From Rusavskia elegans (taxonomy: Eukaryota; Ascomycota; Lecanoromycetes; Teloschistales; Teloschistaceae), in assembly GCA_011316305.1 (NCBI GenBank), contig SAUG01000084.1, positions 62,001 through 126,000 of the forward strand: 64,000 bases of DNA. The letters run 5' to 3'. The notes below the pieces were generated by a model that was given only the letters and a program-made list of their open reading frames with translations, was not told where the DNA came from and did no database searches. The position numbers and the translations under genes were made by a program. This document shows, piece by piece, positions 1 to 10,955 of this stretch (position 1 is its first letter; the number at the start of each line of letters is the position of its first letter).

Positions 1-582
1 TTCTATTCGTATTTTAATTAATATTATTGATCTTCGTAATGAATTAATATTTAAATACTAGTTATTTAACGTTTTATAAAAAAAATTCTTTTTAACTTTT
101 TATTTTCAATCTATGGTATTAAATCTCGCTTTATTTAATTAAAATCGAAATCGTTAAAAAAATTCTATTTTTTCGTCTAAAAAATCCGTTCCGAGATATA
201 CTTTAAAGGCAACCGTATATTCTATAACAATCTGTTTATATTAAATCTACGTTAAATTCGCCGAAAACAGCTAGTTCTCGAGAACTAGTTACAGATATTC
301 CGAAAATAAAGAATTAAAAAGAACTAAATAGTCGATTTCTAGTTATAAAAAACTCTAAATTAGATCTAGTTCGTTTTAACTAGCTGTTTTCGACGAATTG
401 TCGATTAATCTCTCGTTAATATTCGTTCAACATTCAATTAACTACGAGTTACTCTTTTAACTTAAATAAATATTAGTAAGTAAAATAAGCGAACCTATAG
501 ATTACGTAATTCTCTAGTCTAATCCGTCGATTCTAGAACTCTAGCTACTCTATAGAGGCCGTAAAAATCGGATAAAAATTTC

Positions 583-655
583 AAAAAAAGAGATTTTCGC
601 GGGATTCGAACTCTGAATTACTTAGTAATCAAGATTCTACTTAGGCGAGATTCAA
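583..655 (-). other. possible degenerate Pol III / tRNA-like remnant
   Basis: On the minus strand there is a near-perfect B-box-like AGTTCGAATCC (complement of 602-612). It is preceded by A-box-like TCGCCTAAGTAGA (complement about 643-655) and followed after about 12 nt by a T7 run (583-589) that could terminate Pol III. The acceptor and T stems do not pair well and I cannot assign an anticodon, so this is at best a RIP-damaged tRNA or tRNA-derived element. Confidence 0.25.
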
Positions 656-777
656 GAGAATTACGTAATATAGAATTGAACTATCTATCTAATCTATATT
701 AATACTACTACTAAAATAATAAAATATATAGATTTTAATTATTTATATTTAATTTTTTTAATAGTAATAAATAAAAC

Positions 778-837
778 TTTCTATTAACTTTCTATTAACT
801 TTTTATCAACTTTCTATTAACTTTTAATTAACTGTTA
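778..837. repeat. short tandem repeat, about 11-bp unit
   Basis: Four to five imperfect tandem copies of a unit close to TTTCTATTAAC, with one copy carrying TTTTTATCAAC. No coding meaning is evident. Confidence 0.7.
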
Positions 838-1430
838 ATTTTATCGAACTATTTATTAAATTATAATTAATAGCGAATTTATTTCAATTTTATATTATTT
901 TAAACTGGATATTATACGAAAACTATAGATTAATTAAAGTTATTAGTTAATATATTATTAAATATCTATTATATTAAATTAAAAGTTAATATTTCTTTAA
1001 TTTTCAGTTAATATCTTGTTTTTTCCAATTTTAAATCGACAAGTTGTCGATATATTGTCGTAGGACAGACGGTTGCCACTAAGATAATTTCAATAAAAAT
1101 AATAATTTCAATCGTTTGATTTCGACGATTAAAACGATTGTTATATCTACGATAGTAGCGAAATTTAAAATAAAAATAGATAATTTAACTTCTATTACTT
1201 CGATTAATAAAACTCCTATAATATATATTCATCGAATTTTATTTTTAAAAAAACAAAGATTAAAGAAAATAAAGTTATTTATTTAAAGAAATCAAATAAA
1301 ATCTTATTAAATTAACCAAAGAGTCTCTAAACGAGATGAAAATAAAACGTTTTCTATTTAATTGATTTGCTTAATCGCTACGCTTGCGATCGAGCTATTC
1401 GATAAACAGTATCTAAGTAGCGTTTCATCG

Positions 1431-1721
1431 AGTAAAACCAAATGAAACTCGGACCCCTGCGAATCTGCAGATCTAACAATCATTCAGGGCGTATTCATGA
1501 TTGGACCCTGAGCGACAGGGACACATTCGTAGAAACACCTCACTCTCTGCGAGGTGACCCCTCGAGCTAACCAACCATCAACTATTCGATTGGTCACCAA
1601 TCTGCTTTCCTAAACCTCTTGCAGTAATCGAAAAGGGTATCAATTTCTGTCGGTCCAAGGGAGGTATCTACATTTAGATCACAGCTGCTGCAACCAATTG
1701 CGATCACGGTCGTTCAACTCC
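1431..1721. other. gene-free 3' flank of MAP2
   Basis: Normal-composition sequence between the RIP tract and the MAP2 stop codon. It probably holds the MAP2 3' UTR and polyadenylation region. I see no gene or recognisable site in it. Confidence 0.5.
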
Positions 1722-3391
1722 TCAGTAATCGTCACCGCGACTGATCACTTCCTTGACTGTTGGCCGCAGAAGAATTGTCTGAAACTTCCGTCAGCATTTC
1801 ACATGTTCGTGTGTTGGTGGGATACTGACATGCTCAAATTGCGCTGTATGCGAGCCTTTGACGTCGCACAAAGGAGGGTACGCTTCGACCATGCCACTTG
1901 ATACTAGGTTGTTCAGCTGTAAAAAGTCAGCTCAGGCTTGTTCGCTATACAGATTCGTCTGGCCCTTACACCAAGAAGGTACTTTTCGTGTCCTAGTCGG
2001 TCAAGGTATCTCCTGCAAAAGGGCAAGGTTCCAAAGTTCTTGCTGATCGAACTCAGGAGCATCCTAGCAGACGAGATCCGCAGAGGAACGTTGGGGGCGT
2101 CTGCTTTCTTGGCGTAGTGCGAAGTTTCCATCTGCTCAGGTCAATTACGCTCAACTTATCTGATAGGAAGTCCGGCATCATTTACGTCGTCTCGAACGTA
2201 ACCCCTTCCGGTGCTGCCAAAAGTCTCGATCGCAAACGTCTCTCCCTCCTCCATTTTTGTCTGATCTCCACCTTTGACAATGGGAACGCTTTTCATCCCA
2301 TGGATCGAATACTGGATGATGTCGTGGCCGTTGAGGTTCCGTATGCACTTGACTGGAAGTGATTGTCCACCAAGCTCCACTTCATAACTCTCCATTGCCT
2401 CTTGAATGGCTGCGCCGATATCGCTCATCCGAACATCAATGCCGGCTTCCTGTTTTAGCAAAGTCAGCGACGGCGATGCATCGGCACCTCCGAGGTAAAA
2501 ACTAACCCTGACTCCGGCATTGGTAGCATCTTTGGCCGCAGCCAGAAGGTTATCGTAGACTGGATCGAAGGCCATTGTGAATGCGCTGTCAACGATACGG
2601 CCATTGATATGGACGCCAAAATCAACCTTCATGACATCTTCCTTTTGCAGAATGGTCTTGTTGCCCGCATTTGGTGTGAAATGTGCTGCACAGTGATTCA
2701 GGCTGAGGCCGGTGGGGAACCCCATTCCACCTTTGAGGTTGTCGCCCTCTTCAAGACCTTGGTGCCCGGTCAAGGCTCGGACTCCGTCTTCGATCCCTTC
2801 GGCAATCTCCGTCAGGCTCTGGCCAGGCTTGATGTTTTTTCGCGCCCATTGTCTGACTTGCCGGTGCACCTCGGCGCCATGCCGGTATTCCTCAAGAAAG
2901 TCATTATTCATCCGGTCCAGGTGTCGCTTTTCCTCATTGGTCGTGCGGAAAGCGTTCTCGTCATGGTACTCCACCTCCTCACCAACAGGATACTGGCCTG
3001 GAGAAAACAGCGAAGCCACAGGAATTCGAGGTGGGGAGCTTTGCTTTGCGGTTTCATTAGCTGAAGTCTTCTTTTTCTTTGGCTTTTTCTTCTTCTTTCT
3101 CTTCTTTACGGCTAAAGTAGGATCAATACGATATCTTCCCTGTGACGCCAATTGTTGCCTTACCGGTACCAATACCAGCGTCTTCGGGCGCTTCATCATC
3201 ATCCTTATCATCCTCTGACCGCTCGTTCTTATCATCATGCTGTGAGACGTACAATGAGGATCCAGCGGCAGGCTTACTTGCTGGCACAAACTGTTCGGCT
3301 AATACCAAATATTAGAGATACACCTCATCAGTTGTGACTGAGACGCCGTACAGTTGATAGTGTCTGCGCCATTACCCGTCGCTGCTGCCAT
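1722..3391 (-). CDS. MAP2: methionine aminopeptidase 2
   Basis: Cytosolic metalloprotease that removes the initiator methionine from nascent proteins (peptidase family M24A, type 2). Seven exons on the minus strand: 3352-3391, 3164-3298, 2507-3111, 2186-2449, 1970-2131, 1830-1916, 1722-1778; introns 51-57 bp, all GT..AG; 449 aa. The N-terminus is acidic, then a lysine-rich block (about residues 60-75) typical of type 2 enzymes that bind the ribosome or eIF2. Metal ligands are D222 (VDFG), D233, H302 (NGH), E335 (ETFG) and E430 (QFEH), with substrate-site H202. Each ligand is exactly 29 residues before the human MAP2 position (251, 262, 331, 364, 459), which supports the splice model. The start ATG gives MAAATGNG. 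The 57-bp intron at 2450-2506 is in frame and lacks a stop, so naive translation retains 19 extra residues. Confidence 0.97.
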
Positions 3392-3761
3392 TGTGGAGGT
3401 ACCTGACGGACCTAAGGTAATAACTGAGAAAACGGGACCTCGTTGTCTCACCATTACCAAAAAAACGGGGTTATTACCGGTGATTTACCCGCATTCAAGC
3501 GTGGGGATTTTACACGCAAATGGCGCTCGGTTATGATGTAGAGTAAAGCGGCGCCGCGACGGAATAGTTTTATTGTGCATGTGCAACGTCATCACCTCAT
3601 CGGTCACACCATACCTTATTTTACGATAGATGGGGAGTCTGGAGTGGCACTCATATTCGGAATGAGGGATGCCATCAAGGCTCCTGCTACTGCGATCCAT
3701 ACAATCCTCATGTCTGCCCCTCATTCAACAATCATGCTTCTTTCACAGGAGCCGGTTAGTG
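3392..3761. promoter_or_regulatory. divergent promoter MAP2 / J-domain gene
   Basis: A 370-bp region between the two outward-facing start codons. It carries the inverted repeat GGTAATAAC (3416-3424) and GTTATTACC (3470-3478). The AAGGTAAT core (3414-3421) recurs in the divergent promoter at 37608-38039. The inverted repeat is seen directly; a regulatory role is inferred. If the J-domain gene has an upstream exon, its first part lies here. Confidence 0.45.
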
Positions 3762-4544
3762 ATGGCAGGGGGTGCCACCAACCACTATGAAACCCTCAAG
3801 CTGAATCCTGGTGCACCTCCAGCAGAAGTAAAACAGTAAGCATGTCATTCTCGTCCACGAAATTCGGGCAATGAGGCCCACAACGAATGTAGGCAATTTT
3901 ATGCGCTCTCAAAGCATCACCATCCCGACCGAAATCCAAATGACCCTCATGCCACTGAGCGTTTTGTCGAGATATCTGAGGCCTACGCCATTCTCGGCAA
4001 CCCTTCGAAGCGTGAAATGTACGATCGAGACATTGGAAGATCGTTTCAAGGGCGTTCGCACGGCGCTCATCGAGGGTCACATTCGAGCTCAGCGCCTTAC
4101 GGGGCTCGTCCGGCCAGTGGTTTGAGCAGCCGACGCACTCAATTCCGTGGACCTCCGCCAAGTTTTTATCGCAGCGGTGGCTGGGGATCTCACGGAGCCA
4201 AACGGCAGAGGCAAGCCGATTCTACGGCGTCCGCACACGCCAGCGCCGCGTCAGCCTCAAGCAGTTCAGGGACATTTGGTGGAGGCGACTTTGGCCCCGC
4301 AGGTTCACCCGACGGTCTCGACTATGACGTCCCCCATTTTGATCGCGATATCCACATCCGGACGCAAGAGCAGCAGGATCAACGACGGCAACAACGTGCG
4401 GGAGGAACAGCAGCTGATTACAGCGGTGGGGAAAACATGCTTTGGAAATTCGTCTTCGTTAGCGGGATATTAGTGGCGGCCTGCTTGATACCTGCGCTCT
4501 TTGATCGGCGCAAAAGTCACCGCCAAAGTGATGATAAAACTTAA
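3762..4544 (+). CDS. J-domain protein with C-terminal membrane anchor (mitochondrial DnaJ-like)
   Basis: Hsp40-type cochaperone that would stimulate an Hsp70 ATPase. Exons 3762-3835 and 3893-4544 (57-bp intron); 241 aa. The J domain covers about residues 8-70 with the essential HPD triad at 35-37 and ends in a typical ISEAYAILGNPSKRE helix. A Ser/Gly/Arg-rich middle follows, then one hydrophobic segment (about 207-228) and a short basic tail, which suggests a membrane-anchored protein like the fungal mitochondrial DnaJ family. The first in-frame ATG leaves almost nothing before the J domain. A mitochondrial presequence may sit on an upstream exon, since a candidate acceptor TTTCACAG ends at about 3749, so the true start is uncertain. 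Ends 273 bp from the convergent porin gene. Confidence 0.85.
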
Positions 4545-4817
4545 GATGTATGTCTGTCCTTGTCGAATGAACCCTCGATATTTGAGACGTGAAGGTTGTC
4601 TGAAGAATATATGATTGGCGAACGTCCTGGCCGATGGACGCGAAGCCTGCGAAAGTAGGGTACCAGCATTTGGCGGAGTTGAGAATCAATCGCAGCACTT
4701 CCCCTCGAAAAGAATAGAATTCGCAAGCAAATTGTGAAACGTCTAAGCAGAGCTGTACAATGTTGATGCTACAAGGAAAGGTGCCGCCAGACAGCGGAGC
4801 TCTGGGCCAAAGTTCTC

Positions 4818-6072
4818 CTACCCATTGAACTCGAAATTGGTGCCAACCTGCCACGGTGTCAGCTGGAAAATTTCTCACCACGAGCCGAGAATCTTCAAAC
4901 CTTGTGTGCAGACTCGTTGAGCTTTTGAGTGTCCAGAGAGATTCCGGCGCCCACGGTGACACCTGAGCGGAGGAGAACGTTGTAGGCCAAGGAAGCAATG
5001 CCTCGATCGTTGACTTTGGCCTTAAATTACCTAGTGGTTAGAGCCTTTCAATTGACAATAATGGTAGAGTGTGAATGCGCTGACCTTAGCAAATGATGTA
5101 GGGTCCAGACGCCATTTGCCCGCAACTTCCAGACCGACATTATTACTGCCTTTGGAGTCCCAAGTCGCCTTGGCACCGGCCTCTACTTCGGAGTTGACTT
5201 TGTGATAATATGCGGCGGAGAACACGCTCAGGTTATTCGATGCAGTAATGGCGGCACTGTACTGCGGGACGGAATAGCCCACTGCGGCTGCGTATCTTGT
5301 AATGGCCGCCTTTTGTACATCGTAGCCTGCTTCCGCCCCGACCAAGAAACCTTCACGACCAAGGACGGCATCGATGTTGGCAGTGGGACCTTTCATTAAG
5401 TCGAAAAAGGCGCGAGCGTGGAAGTTGGGCTGCTTGAAGGTGAGATTAAGCTTCGCGCCAATGTCCTTTGACGAAGGAACAAAATCCGCTGCGACCTCAG
5501 CTTTCATGCCTTTGGCGATTTGATTGTCAAGCTCGAGTTTCGTGTTCAAGACATTGGTCGTTGTCCACGCTTGGGTTACGGTCAAACCTGGCATCAATCG
5601 ATCTCGTTAACAAGAGGCTCTCGTAGATGCTTAGGATGCCACCAAGAGGACATCGGCCGAGTGATGGCTGTCTGGCAGTGGATCTGGTTTGCATACCTGA
5701 CGGTGCATTGACGTACTTCCCTTCAATCTGATGGGCACAAACTTTAGTTTGTCCGACAATGAGTTCGGGAGACTTCCGAAAAGCAGTGCTTACCGATCCA
5801 GTAGTTGAACCTTCGTGCGAGGATTTCCCTTTGACATTGAAACTAACACCATTCGGAGCCTTAGACTTGACCTCAAGATTGGCTGTTCATAGTCAGCGTA
5901 TGATCGACTGTGATGTGGGAAAGACGTAGCGTACCAGCAGCGGTATGATAGAAGTCCCGGTTTATCAGCTACGAACATTTAGTGACCTTGGGAAAGCAGA
6001 TCCAGGACGGTGATTTCTCACATCATTGGATGCTTTGGCGACGTCGGAGAAAGCTGGTGGTGGGATTGACAT
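4818..6072 (-). CDS. POR1: mitochondrial outer-membrane porin (VDAC)
   Basis: Voltage-dependent anion channel of the mitochondrial outer membrane: a 19-strand beta barrel passing ATP, ADP and metabolites. Seven exons: 6022-6072, 5935-5968, 5794-5882, 5697-5727, 5085-5587, 4901-5020, 4818-4847; 285 aa, the normal VDAC length. The N-terminal helix starts MSIPPPAFSDVAKASND. It is followed by NRDFYHT, the KAPNGVSFNVKGKS strand, a GLTVTQAW strand and the conserved KGPTANIDAVLG and YSVPQYSAAIT segments. The C-terminal strand ends HKVGTNFEFNG. Introns are 52-66 bp except one of 109 bp (5588-5696). Two exons are only 31 and 34 nt, and the last is 30 nt. Exon lengths sum to 858 nt, an intact frame. 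Confidence 0.96.
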
Positions 6073-6263
6073 GGTTGCGGAATGGCTTGAGAACATGAAT
6101 TGATACGGACAACTGTCAGGAGAGCCGGTGATGAAAGATGTTGCAAGCTTGCTTGGAGAGCTTCAAATCCGGGCAAGGTGATGTTTTTTTAATTACGGGC
6201 TTTGCAGCCGCCAACGAGGGCGCTAGAGATAGTGTGGATATTAAACTCCCGTTATGTCTTGGG
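6073..6263. promoter_or_regulatory. porin 5' flank
   Basis: About 190 bp of normal composition upstream of the VDAC start, ending where the terminal repeat of a transposon begins at 6264. It is the presumed promoter and 5' UTR. I see no specific motif, but it is short and bounded by transposon DNA. Confidence 0.4.
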
Positions 6264-7005
6264 GGCGCAAGAAGTGACCGCAAGAAAAAGTGAGCGCAAG
6301 AATGGCGGGAGCGCTAGCAGGGGGTTCCGTCCAATCAGATCTATCAAACTTTTAATATTTCGTAGAGTTAAATATGTATTTTCTAAATAGTTGTTGAATA
6401 AAATCTAACTATTTTTAAATTATTTAAAAGGTTTAAACGAATTTTTTAATCTATATAATTTGTAGGTAATAGCGTCATAAACGTATTACGTATATATAGT
6501 AAACAGAAATTTTAAATTTGATATTTTTAATAGAACTATCGATACAATCGTAATTTAAATAAAGATAATTTAGGCGTCTAATTATTTAACGTCTATAAAA
6601 TAAATAGATATATTAATTAATAGACTGGCTACTTCGATCCAAAATAGCGATCCGACTTCGCGATAAACGTAGCTAACGTATTAAAATTACTAGTTAAAGT
6701 TCGTCTCTTTTCTAATACGGTTAGAAATTCGGATCGGTTTTTCCGATCTAGATTCGAAATTCGATAAAACGGTCAGACTATTAATTAAATATATCGAAAA
6801 AATTAAATAAAATTTTTAAATCGAATTAAAATATAGCTAATTATTTTAAACTGCGTAAAAGTTATTTTATATTAAAAAAACTATTATTTTAGAAATTAAT
6901 TTAATAATTCGATAAAATTCCGATTGATATTTTGATTAGACGGATCTTTTGCTAGCGTTTTCGCGATTTTTACGTTTACTTTTTCTTGTAGTTACTTCTT
7001 GCGCC
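6264..7005. mobile_element. DNA transposon with about 75-bp terminal inverted repeats
   Basis: The sequence starting GGCGCAAGAAGTGACCGC at 6264 recurs in inverted form ending at 7005. The two arms align over about 75-80 bp, and nearly all differences are G-to-A or C-to-T in the right arm. The left arm is GC-normal and contains three CGCAAGAA subrepeats; the right arm is RIP-damaged. A 160-bp MITE (6621-6780) sits inside, so the original element was about 575 bp. Long TIRs and small size resemble a non-autonomous Mutator-like element. No target-site duplication is recognisable, so the superfamily is not certain. Confidence 0.75.
6621..6780 (+). mobile_element. 160-bp hAT-like MITE, copy 1
   Basis: Begins TAGACTGGCT and ends GGTCAGACTA, imperfect terminal inverted repeats. 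It is flanked on both sides by the exact 8-bp duplication TTAATTAA. Same family as the copies at 7484, 7728, 7856, 12317, 13882 and 23606. An 8-bp target-site duplication with TAG-type ends fits the hAT superfamily. It has no coding capacity, and it is inserted in the 6264-7005 element. Confidence 0.88.
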
Positions 7006-7374
7006 TAGACTGGCCGTCGGATCGGATTTCGAATCCGGATTGATTAATCCGACCCGACCGAATTTCGGATTTTAAATTATAATCCGATTTGACTCGCTAA
7101 AACTAGATTTTAGCGCTAAATTCTAGTATAAAAAGATAAAACTAGTATAACTTTTATATAAATTTACTAAAAAAACTCTAAATTATTAACTATACTAGCT
7201 AGAAAATTCGTAATAAAACTAAATATATTACTTGGATATATTATTTTTATTTAATTATTAAAAAAATAGTATTTTAATTTTATAATATAATCGAGTCGGA
7301 TCCGTATCGGATTACTAAAATCGAATCGAATATCCGACGATTCGACGGAAATTCGACCCGAACCGGCCAGTCTA
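7006..7374 (-). mobile_element. larger TAG..CTGGCC-ended element (369 bp)
   Basis: Ends TAGACTGGCC and GGCCAGTCTA are inverted repeats. The interior is unlike the 160-bp MITE but matches 10682-10955 in opposite orientation and 12760-13133 in the same orientation. No 8-bp duplication is visible; its left end abuts the 6264-7005 element, so one flank may have been lost. Confidence 0.6.
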
Positions 7375-7483
7375 AAATTAGTAATAAAAATGAATATAAT
7401 AAAATATAATCCGATACTAAATATAATTTCTATAAAAAATAAAATACGAATTATATTATAATATATTAATATTTAGTTTAACC

Positions 7484-7633
7484 GTTTTATCGGATTTCGA
7501 ATCCGGATCGGAGAAATCGATCCGAGTTTCTAACTATATTAGGAAGAAAATTAACTTTAACTAGTAATTTTAACGCGTTAGCTATATTTATTATAAAATC
7601 GGATCGTTATTTTAGATCGAAGTAGCCAGTCTA
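7484..7633 (-). mobile_element. 160-bp hAT-like MITE family, copy 2 (reverse)
   Basis: Reverse-orientation copy running from TAGTTTAACC to GCCAGTCTA. It is flanked by TTAATATT on the left and TTAATACT on the right, an 8-bp duplication with one C/T difference of the kind RIP produces. Confidence 0.82.
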
Positions 7634-7727
7634 TTAATACTTTAAAAAATTTAAAAAAATAGATTTTCAAAAAAGTATAGATATAGAAACAAGAGTTATA
7701 TTAAAATAAAATACTAGAAATCAGAAA

Positions 7728-8055
7728 TAGATTAGCTATTTCGATTTAAAATAGCGATCCGATTTCGTAATAAATATAGCTAACGCGTTAAAATTACTAG
7801 TTAAAATTAGTTTTCTTTCTAATATAGTTAGAAACTCGAATCGGTTTCTCCGATCTAAACTGGCCACTTCGGTCTAAAATAACAATCCGACTTCGCGATA
7901 AATATAGCTAACGCGTTAAAATTACTAGTTAAAGTTAGTTTTCTTTTTAATACGGTTAGAAACTCGGGTCGATTCTTCCGATCCGGGTTCGAAATCCGAT
8001 AAAACGGCCAGACTATTCCGATCCGAGTTCGAAATTTAATAAAACGGCCAGACTA
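7728..8055 (+). mobile_element. hAT-like MITE, copy 3, split by copy 4
   Basis: The 5' part (7728-7855) and the 3' tail (8016-8055, ending GGCCAGACTA) belong to one MITE interrupted by a second copy at 7856-8015. The interrupted sequence resumes after a duplicated CTCCGATC / TTCCGATC. Confidence 0.8.
7856..8015 (+). mobile_element. hAT-like MITE, copy 4, nested in copy 3
   Basis: Full-length 160-bp copy from TAAACTGGCC to GGCCAGACTA. It is bounded by CTCCGATC and TTCCGATC, an 8-bp duplication of its target inside copy 3 (single C/T difference). Confidence 0.85.
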
Positions 8056-8510
8056 ATTAGAAAATAGATTATAAAATTAAAAAAAAATTTAAAATAATAT
8101 AATAAAGTAATATATATTGAATTAGATACTAATCTATATATAGTATTATATTATAAAAACGATCTATATATTAAAACTTTTATAGAAAATACGAAAAAAA
8201 TAACAACTATAAAATAAATAAAAAAAAAATTAAAAAAAATTATATATTAAAATAATATATCGAATATAAATAGAAGTATCTAATATAGAAATATTTCTTT
8301 CTAATATTTATTTTAATTTGATATCGCTATTAATAGATTTATAAAAATAATTTAAACGAAATATATAATTTTAATATTAATTTTATTTATTAATAAATCA
8401 TTTATTATACCGGCTTCTAAGAATTTTAGTCTATTAAAGTTCTAAATCTTTTAGAAAAATAGACGGCGTTTACTAAAAAGTTTAGTTATAACGGAAATAT
8501 AATTAATAAA

Positions 8511-9290
8511 TATATTAAATCTCTTTATAGAAAAAAGAATAAAAATAGCGATAAAATTGTTAAAATTAATAAAAAGGAATTAGATAGTAGAAAGATATTC
8601 TTCTATATAAAATAATACTAAATTTAGAAATAAAGAAAATTTACCTAAAAATAGCAATTTTAGTAATTAGAATAAAAATATAAAAGAAGAAATAGAAGCG
8701 GATAATAATAAAATATAAAAAAAATAAAGATAAAAATATAGATAAAAGTATTAAACTATTTAACTAGTTATATATATCGAGAAATAATAGTCAAAAAAAA
8801 TATTACTATTTAAAACTCGATCCGACGGCCAGTCTAGTCGGAATCGAATAGATAATATCGATATTATTCTATTTTCAGTCGGATAGACAGATAAAAAAAA
8901 TATATAAAATCTTTTTACAAAAAAGAAAATGAAAATAGTAATAATATCGTTAAAATTAATAAAAAGGATTAGATAATAGAAAGATAATCTTCTATATAAA
9001 GAAATACTAAAATTAGAAATAATAAAAATTTAATTGAAAATATTAATTTTAGTAGTTAGAATAAAAATATAAAAGAAGAAATAGAAGCGGATAATAATAA
9101 AAAAATAGAAAAAGATAAAGATAAAGATATAGAAAAGAGTATTAAACTATTTAACTAATTATATAAATCCAGAAATAATAGTTTAGAAAAAATATATTAT
9201 CGTTTAAAACCCGATTCGACGGTCAGTCTAGTCGGAATCGAATAGATAATATCGATATTATTTTACTTCCAGTCGGATAGACAGATAACA
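8511..9290. repeat. 390-bp tandem duplication
   Basis: Two head-to-tail units of about 390 bp (8511-8900 and 8901-9290). They share the same order of motifs: a GTTAAAATTAATAAAAAGGA stretch, a GAAGAAATAGAAGCGGATAA stretch, and a GTCGGAATCGAATAGATAAT stretch next to a GGCCAGTCTA-like end. They differ mostly by A/G and T/C changes. It includes remains of the TAG..CTGGCC element family. No function is visible. Confidence 0.8.
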
Positions 9291-10136
9291 AAAATATATT
9301 AAATATTAAAAATCTATTTAATAATCTATTATTCAGATAAAGAAAAAAATTAAATTAAATTTTTCTCTATAATATAAATAGTAATTAATTTATCGTATAA
9401 TAAAGATTCTAAAACTATATTCGACGTACTACTATATAATATAACTTTAAAATAAAGGATTATTTCGGAAACGAAAAATCCGACAATTTAAATATTAATA
9501 AATAAAATAAAAAATAATTAGAATAAAGTTAAAATAAAAATCTAAAAAGCGAAAAAAAAGATTAAAGAAAAAGTAAATAAATTAGAAAAGAATTACAATT
9601 AAACTAAAAAAAATAATATTACTATTAATATAAAATCTAATAGATAGAAGTTTAGATAAACTATATATAAAAGCTTTCGAAATAGAAAACGTTAAAGGAA
9701 TTATAGTATTTTTAAAACTTCCGGATATAGAAATCTTCCCGAAATTTTATATAAACCTTTTTAAAAAGACGCCGGCGCGCGTACTATTTATAAAAGACTA
9801 ATATTTCTAAAAAAGAAAAAAATACGAAATCGAGAAAATAATTAATAAAAGAAAAAAAAACTAGCGAGTTTTTAATTAAATAGAAAGAATTTTCGAACGA
9901 AGAAAATACGTAGAAATCGCGAAAATACTTTAAAAACGCCCAGGAAACTTTAAAGAAATTCAAAAAAAAAAAAACGCTATAAAAAAAGCCGTATTATATC
10001 TATAATCCTATAGAAATATTTACGTTTATTAATTAAATTAACGGATTAATAGTTTAGTCTAATTAAAATTATTACGGCCGCGGGGCCGTTTTCGTTTAGT
10101 AAATCGGCTCTATTAAATATATCGATCTTTTTATTA

Positions 10137-10396
10137 TATATATCGCTTTTTATAGATTAGTAGATCGTTTCTCTCGTAAATTATTAATATAATTACTAAA
10201 TACCGTCTCTGATATTTTTTTATAATTATTTATATAATATAGATATTATATAATAATATAGTCTTACTTTTATAGCTATCTAAAGCTAGTTACGATAATT
10301 TATACTAAAATAATTTTACTATTTAGTAGTTCGGACTACGTTTACAGCTGTAGCTAGATTTAAACGTAACGTTTTCTGATATACAAAGACGTTATA
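10137..10396 (+). mobile_element. LTR-like repeat (relative at 61331-61590)
   Basis: About 260 bp that align with 61331-61590, for instance TTTACTATTTAGTAGTT followed by an ACAGCTRTAGCTAG-like stretch and AGACGTTATA. At the second site a Ty3-type gag relic follows, so this is probably a damaged LTR of the same family. Its own internal region is not recognisable. Confidence 0.6.
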
Positions 10397-10681
10397 CTTT
10401 CGATATATTCGTATTCAACGTTTAAAAACTTTGAAAACGTTAAAAATAAAGGCGTTGAAAGGTTAAAAAAAATACTACCAGAAATTAAATCTGGGCTATA
10501 TTAAATCTCTAAACGATAAAAAACAGTTTATAAAACGGTCGAACTATTTTCTTTATCGATTATAATAGAAACCGTAAGAATTACTATTATATTATTACGC
10601 TAGAAAATATTATATCTATTTAGAAACGGATATATTATTGTTAGATTTTATAAAATATAAGAAAAAAGAAATATAAATATA

Positions 10682-10955
10682 TAGACTGGCCGGTTCGAAT
10701 CGAGTTTCCGTCGAATTATCGGATATCCGATTCGATTTTAATAACCCGAACCGGATCCGATCCGATTAAATTATATATTTAATATATTAAAACTTTAATA
10801 TAAATTATATATCGAGATAATATAATTCATTTTACTATAGACTTTCTAGCTAATATAAATAATTAATTAGAACTTTTTTAGTAAATTTATATAAAAGTTA
10901 TACTAACTTTATATTTTTATATTAATATTTAATCTTTTTTATAAAGTCCCTATTC
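10682..10955 (+). mobile_element. partial TAG..CTGGCC-ended element
   Basis: Starts TAGACTGGCCGGTTCG and follows the reverse complement of 7006-7374 through a TTTATATAAAAGTTATACTA block. Its right end cannot be found, so it is truncated or too eroded. Confidence 0.55.

Larger units (their letters stand above)
1..1430. repeat. AT-rich RIP-damaged tract
   Basis: Very AT-rich DNA without a credible open gene. CA and TG dinucleotides are rare and most remaining C is in CG, the pattern expected from RIP of former repeats. Base composition switches to normal gene-like sequence near 1430-1490. Apart from the tRNA-like remnant and short tandem repeat listed separately I recognise no element here. 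Confidence 0.8.

Noticed and set aside
2609..3218. Long plus-strand frames opposite MAP2
   Set aside because: Antisense shadows of a strongly coding, GC-normal exon; the minus strand has all catalytic residues.
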